In this document: positions 10,607-21,319 of the stretch, piece after piece
Layout of the letters: each line of letters begins with the position of its first letter
Numbering within the stretch: the first letter of the stretch is position 1
NCBI GenBank assembly: GCA_029260755.1
Contig: JAJDCQ010000105.1
Span: 1-64,000 of the forward strand
Length of the DNA: 64,000 nt
From: Planctomycetota bacterium
Lineage (GTDB): Bacteria > Planctomycetota > J058 > JAJDCQ01
Direction: 5' to 3'
Made by a program: the position numbers and the translations under genes
Notes under the pieces: generated by a model
Told to the model about the DNA's origin: nothing
Databases searched by the model: none
The model's input: the letters and a program-made list of their open reading frames with translations, nothing else

Positions 10607-11746
10607 CTAGGTGCGCGCGCGCGCGGCCTCGCGTCGGGCCGCCTCCTCGGACTTTTTGCGACGCTTCGCCTCGGCCTTCGCCCGGCGCTTCGCCTCGCGC
10701 TCGGCGTCCCTCGCCTGGCGCGCCTCGTGCTTGGCGACCCGCTCGGGCGTCATGAAAGTGACGCCCTCGCCGCAGACCTTCTCGTTGTTGTCGTAGTACT
10801 CGCGCCCGTAGTCGGCGAAGCCGGCCACGTCGAACGCGGCGAGCGGCCGGAACGGCCGCGCCGCGAGGCGCTCGTGGACGAGGAGATCGATCGGCTTGCT
10901 CACCGGATCCCCGCGGCGGTCGAGGGCGTAGAGGGACCGGTCGGCGTCGAAGACGAACGTGTCGCGCTGCCGTCCGGCCTCGAGCCGCTTCAGCTCGTTC
11001 TTGCGGTCGAACCCCTGCCAGCCCGAGCGGGCGGTCGTCGCGAGCGAGTGGCCGGCGGCGTGATCGAGCTGGGCCTGCGCGAAGACGGCGCGCTTCACCT
11101 CGACCGACGGCGTCGGAGCGGCCCACAGAGCGGCGAGCTGCAGACCGAAGCGCAGCTCGTCGGCGAGGTCCTCGGCGTGCCAGAAGCCGGGGAGCGCATG
11201 CAGGACGGTGCCGTCGGCGGCGAGGACGAGGATCTGGGTGTTCACCGGACCGGCGCCGTTCGTCGTGCCGACGGCGACCTCGTTGCAGGCGTAGCCGTGC
11301 GACTCACCGACGTAGTCGGTGGCGATCAGGTTCTCCCAGACGAGGACGACCTCGTCGCGCAGGATCGGGAAGACGGGATCTCGGGGAAGGGACACGCCCC
11401 TCAGGCTCTGGCCCGCGCTTCACAAGAAGCCGTCGAGCTCGCCGAGCGCCGCGACCATCACGATGGGCCGCCCCGTCACCTGCGCCTCGGGCACCGCCGT
11501 CTCGAGCGAGCGATGCCAGCGGAGCTCGGCCGTGAGGCGCTCGACGCCGCGGATCACCTCGGCGCCGTCGACCTCGAGCTTCCGGAACGCCTTCGCCTCT
11601 CGCTTCGCCTCCTTGGCGGCGCGGGCGGCGGCGACCTCGGGCGACTCTGGCGACTGGTCGCGGCGGCGCTTCGCGTGCGTGCCGCCACAGCCGGCGGCGG
11701 TCGCGAGGCCGAGCAGGACCACGAGGAACCAGGGCATCGAGCGCAT
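10607..11746 (-). CDS. putative selenoprotein: thioredoxin-fold lipoprotein with in-frame TGA (Sec109)
   Basis: The frame opens at ATG 11746 with a strong GGAGGT 8 bases upstream and a lipoprotein signal ending ATAAGC. A charged helical linker follows, then the start of a thioredoxin-like fold: LRWHRSLETAVPEAQVTGRP, IVMVAALGELDGFL. At 11422-11420 the codon is TGA, and the same frame continues SAGQSLRGVSLPRDPVFPIL, VVLVWENLIATDYVG and the fold's closing strand ILVLAADGTVLHALPGFW, ending in a lysine/arginine-rich coil. Total is 379 residues with U109 where a redox cysteine is expected. A GTG inside the second half (11395) has a poorly spaced ribosome site, so independent translation is less likely. 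A GU-loop hairpin follows the TGA. The alternative is a nonsense-mutated gene or two adjacent genes. Confidence 0.6.
11386..11402 (-). promoter_or_regulatory. candidate bacterial SECIS hairpin
   Basis: Read on the minus strand, GAGGGGCGTGTCCCTTC starts 17 bases after the in-frame TGA. It folds into six base pairs (one G-U) closed by the five-base loop CGUGU. Bacterial SECIS elements are short hairpins just downstream of UGA with a GU in the apical loop, which SelB recognises. The 17-nt size and loop fit. The spacing is slightly longer than in the E. coli fdhF example, and hairpins are common in GC-rich DNA, so this is suggestive only. Confidence 0.4.
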
Positions 11747-11831
11747 GACGGCAGACCTCCCACCGCGATCATGGCACATCGCCGCGGACGCCACCCCCTC
11801 GATCTCGCGAACCGGAGCGGGACGCTCCGCC

Positions 11832-12272
11832 TCAGATCGCCCAGGCGTGCTTCGCGTCGGGGTAGAAGAGGACGTCGCTGACGCTGGGGGCGAAGAAGAC
11901 GAGGAGCCAGCCGCCCGGCACCTTCGCGCGGAAGAGGTTCCCAAGTCGCCCCTTCATACCGGGTAGCGCAAGCACGCCGCCGGGCACCTCCTCGAACGCC
12001 ACGGCCGGATCGGTCCAGGCGTGGGTGGGGTCAGGCAGAAAGTCGAGACCTGCGCTCGCGATCAACCAGCCTCCGGGCACCCGGAGACGGGAGATCGCGG
12101 CCAGGGCCAATCCCCCGGTCTTGCCATCGCCGACGGTCTCCCAGCTCGGCTTCTCGTCGGCGGCATCCTGCGCGGTAGCCGGATCCGGGCGGATTCCGAA
12201 GGAGAAAGCGGCTCCGAGAGCGACACCCACGAGGACGAGTCCGGCCGCCGTGACGGTACGGTCGATTCGCAT
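11832..12272 (-). CDS. small exported or membrane-anchored protein with an internal repeat
   Basis: The protein has 146 residues from ATG 12272, with AAAGGAG 6 bases upstream. An N-terminal hydrophobic helix (VTAAGLVLVGVALGAAFSFG) is followed by a linker and a compact domain containing two imperfect copies of one unit: RVPGGWLIASAGLDFLPDPT-HAW and KVPGGWLLVFFAP...FYPDAKHAW. No family is recognised. It sits 85 bp upstream of the putative selenoprotein on the same strand, so the two may be co-transcribed, and it is divergent from the nickel/cobalt importer operon. Its function is unknown; the repeat suggests a small symmetrical beta domain. Confidence 0.7.
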   Translation of the reverse strand: MRIDRTVTAAGLVLVGVALGAAFSFGIRPDPATAQDAADEKPSWETVGDGKTGGLALAAISRLRVPGGWLIASAGLDFLPDPTHAWTDPAVAFEEVPGGVLALPGMKGRLGNLFRAKVPGGWLLVFFAPSVSDVLFYPDAKHAWAI

Positions 12273-12308
12273 GAGGGACTCCTTTGGTCGGCGAAGTCTC
12301 GCACAGGC

Positions 12309-12337
12309 TTGCATCCGCAAGGATCGCTTCATACGAT
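12309..12337 (+). promoter_or_regulatory. probable sigma-70 promoter of the metal-importer operon
   Basis: TTGCAT (12309-12314) and TACGAT (12332-12337) are separated by 17 bp. The predicted transcription start is about 20 bases before ATG 12364, with GGAG between. No metal-regulator operator or riboswitch could be recognised in the 91-bp divergent region. Confidence 0.5.
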
Positions 12338-12363
12338 CTCGAGAACCTTGCTACGGAGCCATC

Positions 12364-13122
12364 ATGGCCCAGCCCCCCCGCAATGCCGCCCGCGTCGCCA
12401 CCCTGCTCGCCCTCGCGCTCATCGCCGCCTCCGCCCGGAGCGCCGAGGCGCACTTCCCGATCCTCATCGCCGATCGACCCTGGGCGAAGAAGGGGGACGC
12501 GGTCCGGATCGACTACGCGTTCGGGCATCCGTTCGAGGCCGCCCACGTCGACGTCGCGCGCCCGGCGAAGGTCGGCGTGCGCACGCCGTCGGGGAAGACG
12601 ATCGCCCTCGACGACGGCCTCTCCGAGGCCACGATCGGGTCGGGCGACGCGAAGGCGACGGCCTGGCAGCTCGAGTATCGCCCCGAGGAGCGCGGCGACC
12701 ACGTCCTCCACCTCGAGGCGGCGCCGCGCGAGCACGAGGGGCGCGCCGTCGTCGACCACGTCAAGCTGATCCTCCACGTTCAGGCGCAGCGCGGCTGGGA
12801 CGCCGTCGTCGGCCACCCCGTCGAGCTCGTGCCGCTGACGCGGCCCTACGGCATCCCGGTCGGCGCGAGCTTCCGGGCGAGGGTGCTCGTCCACGGGAAG
12901 CCGCTCGGCGGCCTCGACGTCGCCGTCGAGGCGCGCAACGCCATCGCGCCGGACCCACTCCCGCCGGACGAGCTCATCACCCGCATTGAGAAGACCGACG
13001 ACCTCGGCGTCTTCGCCACGACCCTCGACCGTCCCGGCTGGTGGCTCCTCGCCGTCGACCACGAGAGCGAGGGCACGCACACCCGCGGCTGCCTCTGGGT
13101 CCACGTCGGCGCGCCCCGCTGA
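12364..13122 (+). CDS. NikK-like DUF4198 periplasmic protein of a Ni/Co importer
   Basis: The protein has 252 residues with a signal peptide ending EAHFP, so the mature N-terminus begins at or near a histidine. The body is two beta-sandwich-like parts typical of DUF4198: HFPILIADRPWAKKGDAVRI, YAFGHPFEAAHVD, then a carboxypeptidase-regulatory-like fold (VGASFRARVLVHGKPLGGLD) and WWLLAVDHESEGTHTRGCLW. DUF4198 proteins accompany nickel and cobalt ECF transporters, where they are thought to capture or hand over the metal. The conserved histidines near the start (AHFP, FGHPFEAAH) are candidate ligands. It is the first gene of a five-gene operon, its stop overlapping the cbiM start. Confidence 0.8.
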   Translation: MAQPPRNAARVATLLALALIAASARSAEAHFPILIADRPWAKKGDAVRIDYAFGHPFEAAHVDVARPAKVGVRTPSGKTIALDDGLSEATIGSGDAKATAWQLEYRPEERGDHVLHLEAAPREHEGRAVVDHVKLILHVQAQRGWDAVVGHPVELVPLTRPYGIPVGASFRARVLVHGKPLGGLDVAVEARNAIAPDPLPPDELITRIEKTDDLGVFATTLDRPGWWLLAVDHESEGTHTRGCLWVHVGAPR

Positions 13123-13805
13123 TGCACATCCTCGACGGCTTCCTCCCGACCTCGATCGTGATCGGCGGCGCCGTCTCCGGCGCCGCCCTGCTCGCCGTCA
13201 CCGTCCCACGCCTGACCGACCAGGAGGCGCCCAAGGCGGCCGTGATGACGGCGGCCCTCTTCGTCGGGTCGCTCCTGTCCTTCCCGCTCGGCGTCACCAG
13301 CGTCCATCTCTCGCTGATCGGGCTCGCCGGCGTCCTCCTCGGCCGCGCCGCGTTCCCCGCGATCGCGGTCGCCCTCGCGCTCCAGGCCGCGCTGCTCCAG
13401 CACGGCGGCCTGACCACGCTCGGCGTCAACGCGACGACGATGGGAGTCGGAGCGCTCGTCGCTGCGGCGATCTTCGCGCTGCGCGGACGCGGCGTGGCGC
13501 CTCGGCGCGACGCGATCGTCGCCGCGCTCGCCGCGGGCGTCGGGACGACGGTGGCGCTCGCCCTCTACGCGGCGGCGCTCCTCGCCGCCGGCGAGGCGTT
13601 CCGCGAGGTGGCGACGATCGCCTTCGTCCTCCACCTCCCGGTGATCGCGATCGAGGCGGGCGTCGCCGGCAGCGCGGTCGGCTACGTCGCCCGGGTGCGA
13701 CCGCGGATGCTCGGCGCGCGCGCGACGACCGACGCGACGCCGCCCGCCGCGCCGACGCCCTCGACCGAGACGCCGCCGCCGGTCGTCGAGGGAGCGGCCC
13801 GATGA
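13122..13805 (+). CDS. cbiM: CbiM/NikM substrate-binding membrane component of a Ni/Co ECF transporter
   Basis: The protein has 227 residues with six or more hydrophobic helices. It starts MHILDGFLPT, matching the family's invariant N-terminus, in which the amino group of residue 1 and His2 bind the metal; TSVH at 59-62 supplies the further conserved histidine. A Pro/Thr-rich cytoplasmic tail (about 195-227) is longer than usual. The start overlaps the NikK stop (TGATG), and its stop overlaps the next gene (ATGA). It selects Ni(II) or Co(II) for import with CbiQ and CbiO; sequence alone does not separate the two metals, though NikK and NikL partners favour nickel. Confidence 0.9.
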   Translation: MHILDGFLPTSIVIGGAVSGAALLAVTVPRLTDQEAPKAAVMTAALFVGSLLSFPLGVTSVHLSLIGLAGVLLGRAAFPAIAVALALQAALLQHGGLTTLGVNATTMGVGALVAAAIFALRGRGVAPRRDAIVAALAAGVGTTVALALYAAALLAAGEAFREVATIAFVLHLPVIAIEAGVAGSAVGYVARVRPRMLGARATTDATPPAAPTPSTETPPPVVEGAAR

Positions 13806-14326
13806 GGACGCCGATGCTCCGCGCGATCGCGCTGGTCGCTCCCGCGGTCGCGATCGGGCTGGCCTTCGCCGCGCCCGCCCACGCCCACGGGCTGAAGCTC
13901 GACTGCCGCCTCGGCGAGACGACGGTGCGGGTCGAGGCCTTCTTCAGCGATGGCACCGAGGCGGTCGGCTTCACCGTGACCGTCCGCCGGGTCAGCCCCG
14001 ACGGCGAGGTCGAGGCCGAGCCGCTCGCGATCGGCGAGACCGATGCCGGCGGCGCGTGCGAGCTCCCGCGACCGACGGCGGGCGCGACGATCGAGATCGA
14101 GGTGCGCGACGCCGCGGGCCACGCCGCCCGCGAGCGGCTCGAGGTGCCGGCCGCCGGCGAGACGCCGCCGAAGACGCCGTCCGCGCCGCCGACCGAGACG
14201 CGCGGGGCGGTCCGGTGGAGCCGCGTCGCCGCCGGCCTCCTCGTGATCGCCGCCCTCGGCGGGCTGCTCGCGATCGCGCAGCGACGCGCCCGCGGCGCCC
14301 CGCGGGCGGACGGCGGGGACGCGTGA
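13802..14326 (+). CDS. NikL-like accessory subunit of the Ni/Co importer
   Basis: The protein has 174 residues: signal peptide (ending AHAHG), a small beta-sandwich domain (LKLDCRLGETTVRVEAFFSD, TDAGGACELPRPTAGATIEI), a Pro/Thr linker and one C-terminal transmembrane helix (about 140-158) with an arginine-rich tail. This is the layout of NikL, which replaces the small NikN/CbiN subunit in some ECF importers. His residues directly after signal cleavage (AHAHGLKL) resemble the metal-binding start of its NikK partner. It overlaps cbiM by ATGA and cbiQ by TGATG, so strict translational coupling is likely. Confidence 0.75.
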   Translation: MRTPMLRAIALVAPAVAIGLAFAAPAHAHGLKLDCRLGETTVRVEAFFSDGTEAVGFTVTVRRVSPDGEVEAEPLAIGETDAGGACELPRPTAGATIEIEVRDAAGHAARERLEVPAAGETPPKTPSAPPTETRGAVRWSRVAAGLLVIAALGGLLAIAQRRARGAPRADGGDA

Positions 14327-15102
14327 TGACCGACCCGACCGCCGCCGCCTGGCTGCTCGGATGGGATGCGCGCGCCCGCGTCGTCGCGCTCCTCGCCCTC
14401 GCCCTCGCCACGGCCCTCTCGACGACCCTGGCCGCGGCGCTCCTCGGCACGAGCGCCGCCTTCGCGATCGCGCTGGTCGGCCAGGTCGGCCTCGCCGCCC
14501 TCGCCCACCGCCTGCGCCTCCTCGCTCTCTTCCTCGTCCCGATCGTGATCGTCGTCCCGTTCCACCGCGCCGCCGAGGCCGCCCCCCTCTTCCCCTACGC
14601 CTGGCCCGGCGGACCGACCGACGCGGGCGCCGACCTCGCCCTCCTCGTCGCCGTGCGGATCGTCGGCGCGAGCGTCGCCGCCGCGCTCGCGATCGCCGTC
14701 GGCCCGTTCGACCGGACGGCCAAGGCGCTTCAGGACCTGGGCCTGCCGCGGATCCTGGTCCACATGACGCTCCTGGCCTACCGCTACACGTTCATCTTCG
14801 GCGACGACCTCGGACGGGTCCGCGCCGCCCTCGCCTCGCGCGGCTTCCGGGCACGGCCGACGCCGGCGACGCTGCGGACCTATGGAGGGATCGTCGGCGG
14901 GCTGCTGGTGCGGAGCGTCGACCGGACCGAGCGCCTCGATCAGGCGATGCGCTGCCGCGGCTACGACGGCCGGATCCGGACCCTCGAGACGCCGGGCGTC
15001 GGCGCACGCGACGTCTCGATCGCCCTGGGCGTGATCGTCCTCGCGGCCGGCGTCGCCGCGCTCGAGGTCGCCGCCCGGCTCGCCGGGCCGGCGCTCACGT
15101 AG
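14326..15102 (+). CDS. cbiQ: CbiQ/NikQ transmembrane coupling protein of ECF transporter
   Basis: The protein has 258 residues with about five to six membrane helices. The two coupling-helix motifs expected in T-components are present: ALASRGFRARP and AMRCRGYDG, which contact the ATPase. Other family features are LLAYRYTFIFGDDLGRVRAA and VRSVDRTERLDQAM. It transmits ATP-driven movement from CbiO to CbiM. It lies between the NikL-like gene (overlap) and cbiO (20-bp gap). Confidence 0.88.
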   Translation: MTDPTAAAWLLGWDARARVVALLALALATALSTTLAAALLGTSAAFAIALVGQVGLAALAHRLRLLALFLVPIVIVVPFHRAAEAAPLFPYAWPGGPTDAGADLALLVAVRIVGASVAAALAIAVGPFDRTAKALQDLGLPRILVHMTLLAYRYTFIFGDDLGRVRAALASRGFRARPTPATLRTYGGIVGGLLVRSVDRTERLDQAMRCRGYDGRIRTLETPGVGARDVSIALGVIVLAAGVAALEVAARLAGPALT

Positions 15103-15122
15103 GCTGCGAGCAGGAGCTCCCG

Positions 15123-15851
15123 ATGGCCGACGCCCTCGTCGACGTCCACGACCTCCGCCACGTCTACCACGACGGCACCCGCGGCCTCGACGAGGTCACC
15201 CTCCACGTTCACCGGGGCGAGAACGTCGGCCTCGTCGGCCCGAACGGAGCCGGGAAGTCGACCCTGCTCCTCCACCTCAACGGCGTCCTCCGACCATCCT
15301 CGGGGAGCGTCCACATAGGCGGCGTCCCGATCGACGACCTCCACGTGACCGAGGTGAGGCGCCGGGTCGGGCTCGTGTTCCAGGACCCGAACGACATGCT
15401 CTTCACGACGTCGGTGCGGGACGACGTCGCGTTCGGACCGCTCCAGCTCGGCCTGCCCGCCGAGGAGGTCCACCGCCGCACGGCCGAGGCGATCGCCGCG
15501 GTCGGCATCGAGGGGCTCGAGGAGCGACTGCCCCACCATCTCTCGCTCGGCCAGAAGCGCGCGGCCGCGATCGCCGCCGTCCTCGCGATGCAGCCCGAGA
15601 TCCTGGTCATGGACGAGCCGACGAGCAACCTCGACCCGCGCGGGCGGCGTCAGCTGATCGAGCTGCTCCGCGGGCTCGATCAGACGCTGCTCGTCGCGAG
15701 CCACGACCTCGAGTTCATCCTCGAGCTGTGCCCGCGCGTGGTCGTCCTCGACGGCGGCCGCATCGTCGCCTCGGGCGCGACCCGAGAGCTGCTCGCCGAC
15801 GAGCCGCTCCTCCTCGCCCACGGCCTCGAGCGGCCGCCCTCGCTACGCTGA
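15123..15851 (+). CDS. cbiO: CbiO/NikO ATPase of ECF transporter
   Basis: The protein has 242 residues, the full length for the family. Walker A is GPNGAGKST (about 41-49), the Q-loop FQDPNDMLF, the signature LSLGQKRAAAIA (Q-K-R form usual in ECF ATPases), Walker B ILVMDEPTSNLD and the switch histidine SHD. AGGAG lies 6 bases before ATG 15123. It powers nickel/cobalt import. The last 9 bases overlap the end of the opposing YkgJ-family gene. Confidence 0.9.
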   Translation: MADALVDVHDLRHVYHDGTRGLDEVTLHVHRGENVGLVGPNGAGKSTLLLHLNGVLRPSSGSVHIGGVPIDDLHVTEVRRRVGLVFQDPNDMLFTTSVRDDVAFGPLQLGLPAEEVHRRTAEAIAAVGIEGLEERLPHHLSLGQKRAAAIAAVLAMQPEILVMDEPTSNLDPRGRRQLIELLRGLDQTLLVASHDLEFILELCPRVVVLDGGRIVASGATRELLADEPLLLAHGLERPPSLR

Positions 15852-16838
15852 GCGAGCCGCCCCGATCGCGGCGACCGCCTCGATGAGCCCGTCGCCGAGC
15901 TCGGTCCCGTCGAGCGCCTGGTCGACCAGCCCGCCAGCCGCGTTGATCGCCGCGGCGTCGGGGTCGGCGCCGGCGAGGACGAGGACGAGCCGACGCACGA
16001 TCGCCACGACGCCCGCGATCACGTCCCCGCGGGCGCGCGCGCCCTCGGGGAGCAGGAGCGCCGCGCGCCCGCCGTCGCGCCACCCGGCGAGGTAGAGGGC
16101 GAGGAGCGACGCGGCCGCCGCATCCGCCGGATCGCCGCCGCGGGGCGGCGCCGCCTTCGCCGCGCGGGCGACCTCGCGCCGCGCCCGCACCGGGTAGGGC
16201 AGCTCGGGACGCGCGAGGGCGAGGAGCTCCGCCCGGAGCGAGGCCGCCTGCGCGATCGCGCCGAGGACCGGGCCCCAGGCGGTCGGGCCGGCCGACGAGC
16301 TCGTCGACCGGGGCGCCACGTTGCGCACCTCGGGCACCGTCGCGACCGGGAGCCCCGGCTCCGCGGCGAGGAGCCGCGCCGGCTCACCATCGACGGCGCC
16401 GAGGGAGGGGTCCTCCGCGGTCGCGAGGTGAACGCTCGGGCACTCGAACCCGAGCGAGGCCCGCAGCGCGCCGCTCGCGTCGCGCACCATCCGATAGGGG
16501 AACTTCCGGCACGCGACGGGCTTGCCCGCCTCGCCGAACGCCGCGTGGAGGGCGCAGAGGTCGTCGTCCCGGAGGAACACGCATCGCCCGTCGGGTCGGA
16601 TCCCGACCCGCCAGAGACCGTCCTCGGTCGTCCGCACCGCCACGACCGAGGGGTGCTGGCGGAGCTCCGGACGCCCGGCGACCGATGCCTCGATCCGTCG
16701 CGCCTCGGCGGCGTCCGCGAGAGGCACGTCGTAGGAACGGCAGCAGTGGGTGCAGCCGCGACACCGGAACCGCGCGCCGCCGACCGCGCGGATCGTCACG
16801 ACGGGCTCCGATCGATCCGCCATCTCGTCGTCGGTCAC
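15843..16838 (-). CDS. YkgJ-family cysteine-cluster protein
   Basis: The protein has 331 residues from GTG 16838, chosen because GGGAGGGAG lies upstream; ATG 16823 is an alternative. The N-terminal half has the family cysteine pattern: CRGCTHCC at 26-33, then CVFLRDDDLCALH and KPVACRKFPYRM, ending with a fourth group (GFECPS). This cluster is expected to bind zinc or an Fe-S centre. The C-terminal half (about 150-331) is helical and alanine-rich with no recognised domain. It converges on the metal-importer operon, which could be coincidental. The biochemical role of the family is not settled; some members act in protein lysine modification. Confidence 0.8.
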   Translation of the reverse strand: MTDDEMADRSEPVVTIRAVGGARFRCRGCTHCCRSYDVPLADAAEARRIEASVAGRPELRQHPSVVAVRTTEDGLWRVGIRPDGRCVFLRDDDLCALHAAFGEAGKPVACRKFPYRMVRDASGALRASLGFECPSVHLATAEDPSLGAVDGEPARLLAAEPGLPVATVPEVRNVAPRSTSSSAGPTAWGPVLGAIAQAASLRAELLALARPELPYPVRARREVARAAKAAPPRGGDPADAAAASLLALYLAGWRDGGRAALLLPEGARARGDVIAGVVAIVRRLVLVLAGADPDAAAINAAGGLVDQALDGTELGDGLIEAVAAIGAARSA

Positions 16839-16934
16839 GTGGCTAGGCTCCCTCCCCACGGCGGAACGCGTGGATTGCCCGAGTCGGTTGGACGACCCGC
16901 TCCTCCCCGGCCATGATGCCTTTCGAGGTCCGCC

Positions 16935-19775
<2,841 letters not shown>

Positions 19776-19797
19776 GACGCCAGGAGTGAAGGGGAGT

Positions 19798-19864
19798 GAA
19801 GGGGTCAGGTCTCGGAAGTTCGCATTAACGGGGCTACTGCGAACATCCGAGACCTGACCCCTTC
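19798..19864. repeat. REP-like palindrome, copy 1
   Basis: This is an inverted repeat of about 67 bp. The left arm is GAAGGGGTCAGGTCTCGG, then AAGTTCGCATTAA; the right arm is its reverse complement with a few changes (ATGTTCGCAGTAG on the complementary reading). It is preceded by a direct repeat of AGTGAAGGGG. The element is almost identical to the palindrome at 27561-27631. It lies between kinase 2 and the FHA gene and could also act as a transcription barrier. Confidence 0.85.
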
Positions 19865-20053
19865 GTGGGTTCCTCCGAAGCGTCGCGAACCGTTTTCGCG
19901 ATCGGGGCGTATCGACCCGAAGCGAGAGTGTTGCATCCTTGCCTCATGGGCACTTACGCCGCCGACCATCCGGCGTGGCGTTTGCGTTCTCACCAGACGG
20001 TTTCAAGCGCGGAGAGAAAGCCGCGGAGACGACGAGACCCAGGAGAGAGGGTC

Positions 20054-21313
20054 GTGAACGACCGAGCCGAGAGACCGACCGGGAACGGACGCTGGCACGC
20101 CGCCCGCTCCATCCTCCTGCCGTGGCCGGAGGGCGACGGCCGCGCGAGCGCCTCGAGCGTCGCCGCTGCGACCGATCCGAGCCCGACCCGTCGCCCCCGC
20201 GTCTGGCGCCCGGCCCCCTGGAGCCCCAGCAAGACCGCCCCGACGCCGGCCCCGGCCCCGGCCGCCGTCGAGCCGATCGAGCCGAAGCGGCAGCCCGCGC
20301 CGCTGCACTTCGAGGAGCTCGAGGAACGAACCGCCCTCGCGGCGCGGACCGTGATGATCAAGCGCTGGGACGTCGCGTCGATCCACGACCTCTTCCGCGA
20401 GCGCGAGCCCGGCGCGATCGAGACCCGCGTCGCCATGACGACCGCGCAGGCGCGCCTCGTCGTCGGCTTCGTCCACGCGCCCCAGGACGTCCTCATCCAG
20501 ACCAAGCTCGTCACCGTCGGACGCAGCGACGGCGCGCAGGTGAAGGTGCCGCACCCGTCGGTCGACCCGAAGCACGCCCGGATCTTCTGGACGGGGCGAC
20601 GGTTCGTCATCGAGGACCTCGGCAGCGTCAACGGCATCCGCGTCGGCGACCGCCTCCTCCGAAAGGGCGACCGCGCCCAGCTCCGGCCCCACACCGCCCT
20701 GTGGATCGGCGGGGTGCCCTGCCTGTTCCTGATGCGACGGCTGACGGTCGCGAACGGGTCGGACTCGATCGAGCGGCCGGTGCGCGCCGAGCTCGCCATC
20801 GAGCAGCTCGAGCGGCGCGGGCTCATCTCCGCCTACCAGGGCGTCGACGCCCTCACCGAGGAGCGTGGGGCGATCGACGAGATCGCCGCCCGGTTCATCC
20901 AGCGCGGCGTCGTCACTCCGGAGCAGTGGGCGGAGGCGTACGCGGCGGCCGCCGCCGTGCAGCTCCTCCGCGCCCGAGACATCGAGGACGAGATCGACGC
21001 GGCCGTTCGCGTCGGCGTTTCCGGTCTGCGCCGCCTCATCGCCAGCGCCGCGGGCACGGTCTCCTCCGGCGTCGCGCGGCTCTCGATCGGCGCGGCAAAG
21101 GCGCTCGTCGCGGCGCTCCGGTCGGGGCGCGAGCGCCTCCGCCAAGTCCAGACCGAGGTCGTCGCCCCGAAGGGCTCCCGTCGCTGGCGCAAGGCCGCGC
21201 GGCCGATCGCGAAGCGCCGGCGCAGCACGAAGCGCTTCCGCAAGACGCTGACGGTCGACCCGAGCCGCGCGAAACGCCACGCCCGGCCGCAGCCGCAGCG
21301 TCGCGCCGGCTGA
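20054..21313 (+). CDS. FHA-domain protein with basic tail
   Basis: The protein has 419 residues from GTG 20054, chosen for AGGAGAGAGG just upstream; ATG 19946 would add 36 less convincing residues. After a Pro/Ala-rich N-terminus, the FHA domain (about 150-225) has VTVGRSDGAQVKV, PSVDPKHARIFW and LGSVNGIRVGD, containing the Arg, Ser/His and Asn-Gly positions that read phosphothreonine. The C-terminal half is helical and ends in a strongly basic tail (KRRRSTKRFRK). It probably docks on threonine-phosphorylated proteins, and the flanking kinases are obvious candidate partners (inference). It faces the gamma-glutamyltransferase gene with a 6-bp gap. Confidence 0.8.
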   Translation: MNDRAERPTGNGRWHAARSILLPWPEGDGRASASSVAAATDPSPTRRPRVWRPAPWSPSKTAPTPAPAPAAVEPIEPKRQPAPLHFEELEERTALAARTVMIKRWDVASIHDLFREREPGAIETRVAMTTAQARLVVGFVHAPQDVLIQTKLVTVGRSDGAQVKVPHPSVDPKHARIFWTGRRFVIEDLGSVNGIRVGDRLLRKGDRAQLRPHTALWIGGVPCLFLMRRLTVANGSDSIERPVRAELAIEQLERRGLISAYQGVDALTEERGAIDEIAARFIQRGVVTPEQWAEAYAAAAAVQLLRARDIEDEIDAAVRVGVSGLRRLIASAAGTVSSGVARLSIGAAKALVAALRSGRERLRQVQTEVVAPKGSRRWRKAARPIAKRRRSTKRFRKTLTVDPSRAKRHARPQPQRRAG

Positions 21314-21319
21314 CCGCCC

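Noticed and set aside
10607-11395. Independent second gene starting at GTG 11395
   Set aside because: Its only ribosome-like sequence is too close to the GTG, and starting there would begin inside a thioredoxin fold. Kept only as the alternative to UGA readthrough.
12028-12040. GGGGTCAGG inside the gene at 11832 as a further REP copy
   Set aside because: It is a 9-base match without any palindrome and lies inside coding sequence.
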